Source: Natronincola ferrireducens
GTDB lineage: Bacteria; Bacillota; Clostridia; Peptostreptococcales; Natronincolaceae
Assembly (NCBI RefSeq): GCF_900100845.1
Contig: NZ_FNFP01000012.1
Coordinates: 1 to 38,153, forward strand
Length of the DNA stretch: 38,153 bases
Direction: 5' to 3'
Part shown: in pieces, positions 34,485 to 38,153 of the stretch
How positions within the stretch are numbered: the stretch's first letter is position 1
How the letters are laid out: the number at the start of each line of letters is the position of its first letter
The notes under the pieces: model-generated
The model's database searches: none
Told to the model about the DNA's origin: nothing
Seen by the model: only the letters and a program-made list of their open reading frames with translations
Made by a program: the position numbers and the translations under genes

Positions 34485-36839
34485 TTAACGGATAGGGCAA
34501 ATCCCTGATTCACAACCACTTTCTGTAATTTCTATTTCAATTTCTTGTTTTTCATATTTACTGATAAGAGAAGGAATAAAATCCTTCATTTCTTTTACCC
34601 TACGATTATATTCCATTTCGTCTATTGCTTCATAGGGTAATAATTTATAAAAATTGTCCTCCAATGATAGGAAGGTTAGGGCTACAGTATCTTCCCAGTT
34701 ATTCCATACCCATTCCTCTACTTCTTGCCATTCATGATCCCTTACATGGACAGTAATGGAACAATTGTGATCTACATAATGATTCATAAACATTTTATAG
34801 TTTTCCAGCTGTTCTAGAGCCGAGACATCGTATTTGGTCTTTCCTTGGGGTGCCTTTACAGGAAACTCTACAACCTTTGTGGAACAGGTTGTCCATTCCT
34901 GACCCACCTCTGGTAAGACAGGGTAATCTAACTCTTCGCAAACCTTCACCAGTGGATCATCAGCACTTACCCTTATTCTTCTTATGTAATAAGGAGCATG
35001 GGAATAATGAACTCCACTAGAAACAGTAGGTAGCTGACTTAATGTTCCCTCTGGTTTTACAGTGGTGATCAATAGAGGTGGATTTTCCCCGATAGCTTGG
35101 GCATAGGCCTTTGCCTCTTTATGGGCTACCTCCCTTAGTTCTTGAAGTATCTTAATTTCCTCTTCTCTGCTAATGTTGGTGGCATTCACCATATCCTGCC
35201 ATCCTGTTAAAGATGCCCCCAATAGCTTATCCCTCTTTTGTACTGCATCCCACTGAGGCAGCTCTAACTCTACACAGGTCATTCTATAGCTTGTTCGCAC
35301 TGATAATCGTTGAGCCTCTATTAAGCCTTCCTTATCTAATGTTCCATCTTCCTTTACAAAAGCAAAAACATTTACTGTCGTTAAATTACATAGGCCTTTG
35401 GAGTCCAATAAAATTTCTCCACAAGGGTTTACACCATTCATATTGGGTCTACGTTTTTTTGCTGCCTGTGCATTTACCCATCCAGGTTCTCCAGAATATC
35501 TCATTTTTTCTATTAGCCAGTGGAGTTCTTCTCTAGAAGGCTTTTCTTCATAATAAATAGAATTATTACTCATTTGTCTATGGATAATACTTTTATCCAC
35601 CAGCCACTGTCCATCAATCTGTTTATATAAATTAGATTTAGCTTCAATACTTTCCTTATCCTTAGCATCAATTAATACCATTTCAGCTGTACGTCTTACA
35701 CCGCCTACGACAACATTTTCTCCAATAATATTGGCAATGTCCAGACAATCAATGGGACGTAGCTTACTTCTATTGCTGTCATGGGTACCTTTAATATTTT
35801 CAATAACTTTATCTATCTTATAAAACATATTCTTTAAACTTTCATGACCACTGGCGGTTCCCCCAAAGGTTTTTAATTTTTCTCCTTTAGGTCTTACATG
35901 ATCATAGTTTATAATGATGGTTTTCACATGTCTATACTCATGGCTATATAGAAGCTTAAAAAAGAAATCTAGGGCTTGGGTCCAACCTTCCTTACTATCT
36001 CCCACAGTAATCTTAACAATATTTTTATATAAGAATTCTAAACTAGTATTATCTTCTCTAGCTTCTATTGGCACTGGAATATAGTCCTTATGTATTAATT
36101 CATAATCCCGTCTAATCCTTGGTAGACCTTTGATATCATCCTGCAATACCCTCACTCCTACACCAGAACCTATCATTAAGAGATAGAATAAATCTTTAAA
36201 GGATTCAATGCTATCTATCACTAAAAAAGCACAGTTATAATTGGACATAGGATAGTTTTTAGCCACTGGTGTGTTGCCAACCCAAAAGGTTCGTCCAGAT
36301 AAAAATTGTTTTAAATTATAAACATTATCAAAAAGCTTTTCAGCCTCCTCCCTAGTGGTTGGTACAAGACTACAGTTGTATTCTACAGCCCTTCTAACAG
36401 TCTCCCACCAATACTCTCTTCTACCTTCCTCTGCTAACCATCGGGAGTAGGTTCTATAATAAACAAAGTTGCCTAATTGCTTCATTGGTGAAAATCTATG
36501 CTTATATTTACTAATAAATTCATCGGATAATAGTCTGTTCTCCTCTTTTTTTCTTGCTTCCCTTGTTCTATTACGATGACTTCTATACACAATATATTTT
36601 TTAGCTGCCTCTTTTCTATTACTAGACATCAGCATTGTCTCTACAATATCTTGAATTTCCTCCACATGAACTGGAGAAGTATATCCCTTGATGAGACTAG
36701 CAATTTTCTCTGCAATTTCTTTGCTTAGTCCTACATCTATTCCAGTCGTAGTTTCAGCCATGGCTTTTTCTATTGCATTACTAATTTTAAAGAGATCAAA
36801 TTCCACTAGTCTCCCATCCCTTTTAATAACTTTTACCAT
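34485..36839 (-). CDS. nrdJ: Adenosylcobalamin-dependent (class II) ribonucleoside-triphosphate reductase
   Basis: The enzyme reduces ribonucleotides to deoxyribonucleotides with or without oxygen, using a cobalamin-generated thiyl radical. An N-terminal ATP-cone (about residues 1-90, VKVIKRDGRLVEF) gives allosteric control. The catalytic barrel has NYNC (about 203), NPCGEI with the thiyl Cys, and LCNL 11 residues later, matching the C408/C419 spacing of the Lactobacillus enzyme. The tail CESGIC holds the C-x4-C shuttle pair. The frame is open to a GTG at 36857. The ATG at 36839 lies 9 nt after AAAGGG and is preferred (784 residues). NrdR-like boxes overlap the promoter. Confidence 0.96.
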   Translation of the reverse strand: MVKVIKRDGRLVEFDLFKISNAIEKAMAETTTGIDVGLSKEIAEKIASLIKGYTSPVHVEEIQDIVETMLMSSNRKEAAKKYIVYRSHRNRTREARKKEENRLLSDEFISKYKHRFSPMKQLGNFVYYRTYSRWLAEEGRREYWWETVRRAVEYNCSLVPTTREEAEKLFDNVYNLKQFLSGRTFWVGNTPVAKNYPMSNYNCAFLVIDSIESFKDLFYLLMIGSGVGVRVLQDDIKGLPRIRRDYELIHKDYIPVPIEAREDNTSLEFLYKNIVKITVGDSKEGWTQALDFFFKLLYSHEYRHVKTIIINYDHVRPKGEKLKTFGGTASGHESLKNMFYKIDKVIENIKGTHDSNRSKLRPIDCLDIANIIGENVVVGGVRRTAEMVLIDAKDKESIEAKSNLYKQIDGQWLVDKSIIHRQMSNNSIYYEEKPSREELHWLIEKMRYSGEPGWVNAQAAKKRRPNMNGVNPCGEILLDSKGLCNLTTVNVFAFVKEDGTLDKEGLIEAQRLSVRTSYRMTCVELELPQWDAVQKRDKLLGASLTGWQDMVNATNISREEEIKILQELREVAHKEAKAYAQAIGENPPLLITTVKPEGTLSQLPTVSSGVHYSHAPYYIRRIRVSADDPLVKVCEELDYPVLPEVGQEWTTCSTKVVEFPVKAPQGKTKYDVSALEQLENYKMFMNHYVDHNCSITVHVRDHEWQEVEEWVWNNWEDTVALTFLSLEDNFYKLLPYEAIDEMEYNRRVKEMKDFIPSLISKYEKQEIEIEITESGCESGICPIR

Positions 36840-36879
36840 AACCATCCGCCCTTTCACTTATATGTAACAGTATCTCCTG

Positions 36880-36895
36880 TGACAACATATGGTGT
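36880..36895 (-). promoter_or_regulatory. NrdR box 1
   Basis: ACACCATATGTTGTCA on the minus strand agrees with the 16-bp NrdR consensus ACACWATATATWGTGT-like palindrome at about 12 positions. Confidence 0.75.
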
Positions 36896-36910
36896 TTTTA
36901 AATTTTATAT

Positions 36911-36926
36911 GCACAAAATATTGTAT
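36911..36926 (-). promoter_or_regulatory. NrdR box 2, overlapping the -10
   Basis: ATACAATATTTTGTGC on the minus strand, about 13 of 16 matches. It starts 31 bp from box 1, the standard three-turn spacing of NrdR pairs, and it contains the TACAAT -10 hexamer. Confidence 0.8.
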
Positions 36927-36948
36927 CACCCTCTAATTTAAAAGTCAA
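36920..36948 (-). promoter_or_regulatory. Sigma-A promoter of nrdJ
   Basis: TTGACT (36948-36943), 17 nt, TACAAT (36925-36920). The start near 36913 lies between the two NrdR boxes. The remaining gap up to 37126 holds no gene that I can support. Confidence 0.82.
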
Positions 36949-37127
36949 AATACTTCCTTGCTTTTATAGAAGATTTTTAGAATTTTTTTATTCATTTTAT
37001 ACGATTAGTTCCTGATATCTCCCATTTGTATTTTTTTATACTTTCTGTTCTCTGCTCTTATCTCTTCCTCCCTATACCGTTTAACATAATGGTTCTCCCT
37101 GATTATTAATGACAGATTGATTTTCTA

Positions 37128-37154
37128 CAAAAAAATAGGCCTATAGCCTATTTT
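37128..37154 (-). terminator. Terminator of the thioredoxin-like gene
   Basis: AAAATAGGC and GCCTATTTT form a 9-bp stem (loop TATAG) that includes the stop codon, followed by TTTTGT on the minus strand. Confidence 0.85.
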
Positions 37155-37657
37155 CTAAAAATAATATTTAGTATTTCCTCAATTGTATCCTTAATATATT
37201 CACCTTTTCTATATTTTCTCTTTGCTACGATAATTTCTACTTGATTACCTTTAGCTACAATATCCTTTACAATTTTAGGGGTCTCTATAAATACACCTTT
37301 TTCTTCATATTGACTATCTAAAATTACAAACGTAGGTATCTTTACTTTGCCACCAACTTTATAACCACTCATATAGGCCTCATAACCCTCTCTAGGTAAT
37401 ATCGCAACCTCAATCTTAGGGTTTATATCTTTCATTTTCTGTAGAGCGGGTACATTAATCATGCAGTCAGGACACCATATTTCAGCAAAGGCCAGCACAT
37501 AAATAGGGGTGTCGATCTTCTGAATCTTATGTACCATCTCTTCTGTTAGAAAAATATTTTCATATATCTCTAAAGTCTTTTCTCTATTAATATCTTGATC
37601 TTTATTTAAGAATTCTTGAAAAGAAACACCTAATTCAAACAATTGATGTAAATTCAT
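37148..37657 (-). CDS. Thioredoxin-fold protein with WCPDC site
   Basis: A 169-residue protein. Residues 1-50 are helical and specific to this subgroup. The thioredoxin fold follows, with AEIWCPDCMINVPAL, a CxxC redox site with Pro-Asp between the cysteines, then the cis-Pro loop VKIPTFVILD. No signal peptide is present, so it is cytoplasmic. The frame opens three codons earlier, but that ATG abuts AGGAGG; the ATG at 37657 has a 9-nt spacer. It lies just upstream of nrdJ but in a separate unit. A role as an electron donor to the reductase is possible but unproven. Confidence 0.85.
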   Translation of the reverse strand: MNLHQLFELGVSFQEFLNKDQDINREKTLEIYENIFLTEEMVHKIQKIDTPIYVLAFAEIWCPDCMINVPALQKMKDINPKIEVAILPREGYEAYMSGYKVGGKVKIPTFVILDSQYEEKGVFIETPKIVKDIVAKGNQVEIIVAKRKYRKGEYIKDTIEEILNIIFRK

Positions 37658-37698
37658 TTTTATCATCCTCCTATATTGGAAGTATAGATTATTATTTT

Positions 37699-37727
37699 AT
37701 TATATCATTATTTAAAGAGAATTTTAA
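37699..37727 (-). promoter_or_regulatory. Promoter of the thioredoxin-like gene
   Basis: TTAAAA (37727-37722), 17 nt, TATAAT (37704-37699), with an extended -10 TGA immediately upstream. The weak -35 is compensated by the TG. The region 37728-37885 is AT-rich without other visible signals. Confidence 0.65.
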
Positions 37728-37887
37728 GTAAATTGATAGGATTGGAAGCCAAATTGTTAAGGAAATTTTATTCATAATTAATAAACATTGTTATAAAAGA
37801 TATTCTTTTCCATATAGATATATTACAAAAATTAATAAATCCTTAATTTAATTAAGCCCTTTCAACGATGATTCTATGGAATATGCA

Positions 37888-37920
37888 AAAACTAAAAAAC
37901 TCCACAATCAGTGGAGTTTT
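37888..37920 (-). terminator. Terminator of the rRNA operon
   Basis: AAAACTCCAC and GTGGAGTTTT on the minus strand (loop of 5) with TTAGTTTTTG following, 7-9 nt after the 5S 3' end. Confidence 0.92.
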
Positions 37921-37926
37921 TCTTTC

Positions 37927-38043
37927 ACGTCGCAACGACCTACTCTCCCAGGCAGTCTCCCGCCAAGTACCATCAGCGCTGAAGGGCTTAACTTCTGTGT
38001 TCGGTATGGGAACAGGTGTGACCCCTTCGCTATTGTCACGACA
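37927..38043 (-). rRNA. rrf: 5S ribosomal RNA
   Basis: The minus strand carries the 5S core: AGCGAAGGGGTCACACCTG, then TTCCCATACCGAACACAGAA, GTTAAGC, CAGCGCTGATGGTACTTGG and GGGAGAGTAGGTCGTTGCGAC. The first and last 8 nt pair (GUCGUGAC with GUUGCGAC) as helix I, which sets the ends to within a few bases and gives about 117 nt. It is the last gene of an rRNA operon whose 23S lies outside the window. Confidence 0.96.
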
Positions 38044-38057
38044 TTTCTTGAAGGCAA

Positions 38058-38078
38058 TGTAAAATGTAAAATGTAAAA
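38058..38078. repeat. Three tandem 7-bp repeats in the 23S-5S spacer
   Basis: TGTAAAA occurs three times in direct succession (38058, 38065, 38072), 15 nt upstream of the 5S. The rest of the spacer to 38153 is AT-rich with no tRNA visible. Confidence 0.8.
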
Positions 38079-38153
38079 TTAAAGTCAAATCCTTTGTTTC
38101 CTAAGGTCTTTATGCTTTTCATCTTCCATTTTCAATTTTTCATTTCCATAATT

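Noticed and set aside
37852-38088. Short frames on both strands at the high end
   Set aside because: They translate the 5S rRNA and its terminator.
1-38153. CRISPR arrays, insertion sequences or prophage
   Set aside because: No regularly spaced repeats, transposase, integrase or phage genes were seen; the only short tandem repeat is the 7-bp unit near the 5S.

Overview
The window looks like chromosomal DNA of a low-GC, anaerobic, spore-forming Clostridia member, probably from the Alkaliphilus/Natronincola part of the class. This placement is inferred from gene content and codon style; no database was searched. The supporting features are sigH, CtsR/McsAB/ClpC, DisA, two T-box leaders, an archaeal-type ProS, ThyX, an adenosylcobalamin-dependent ribonucleotide reductase and a sigma-54 regulated amino-acid permease. 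Nearly every gene lies on the minus strand. The exceptions are a Cys-rich hypothetical gene (15608-16006), hisC (25834-26913) and a Cu/Zn superoxide dismutase gene (27052-27591). Read on the minus strand, transcription runs from high to low coordinates.

High end (38153 to 34425): the end of an rRNA operon (23S-5S spacer, 5S rRNA, terminator), a thioredoxin-fold protein with a WCPDC site, and class II ribonucleotide reductase nrdJ. Two NrdR-like boxes 31 bp apart overlap the nrdJ promoter.

Accessory stretch (34424 to 25545): an APC amino-acid permease with a textbook -24/-12 sigma-54 promoter 5' of it. Then come an Old-Yellow-Enzyme-type FMN/4Fe-4S/FAD reductase, a PAS-PAS-AAA+-Fis enhancer-binding protein that probably drives that promoter, and a PNPOx-like flavoprotein. 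On the other strand lie sodC and hisC. The permease, reductase and regulator form the least understood and most interesting module here.

Core stretch (25544 to 1): an EF-G paralogue, then the order known from Bacillus subtilis: ctsR-mcsA-mcsB-clpC-radA-disA-yacL-ispD-ispF-gltX-cysE-cysS-mrnC-rlmB-yacP-sigH. Several genes are interleaved relative to B. subtilis: the divergent Cys-rich gene with carD, proS, a DUF1002 protein, thyX with a small membrane-anchored protein, and tuf directly after sigH.

Regulation is readable in several places. A CtsR box sits at the ctsR start site. A Cys-specific T-box (specifier UGC) precedes cysE-cysS, and its promoter lies inside the end of gltX. A Pro-specific T-box (specifier CCC) precedes proS. 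carD has two tandem sigma-A promoters. Good sigma-A promoters also precede sigH, tuf, gltX and the Cys-rich gene, and intrinsic terminators close most units. For several genes the longest open frame is not the best start; ribosome-binding sites and promoter positions were used to choose shorter ones.
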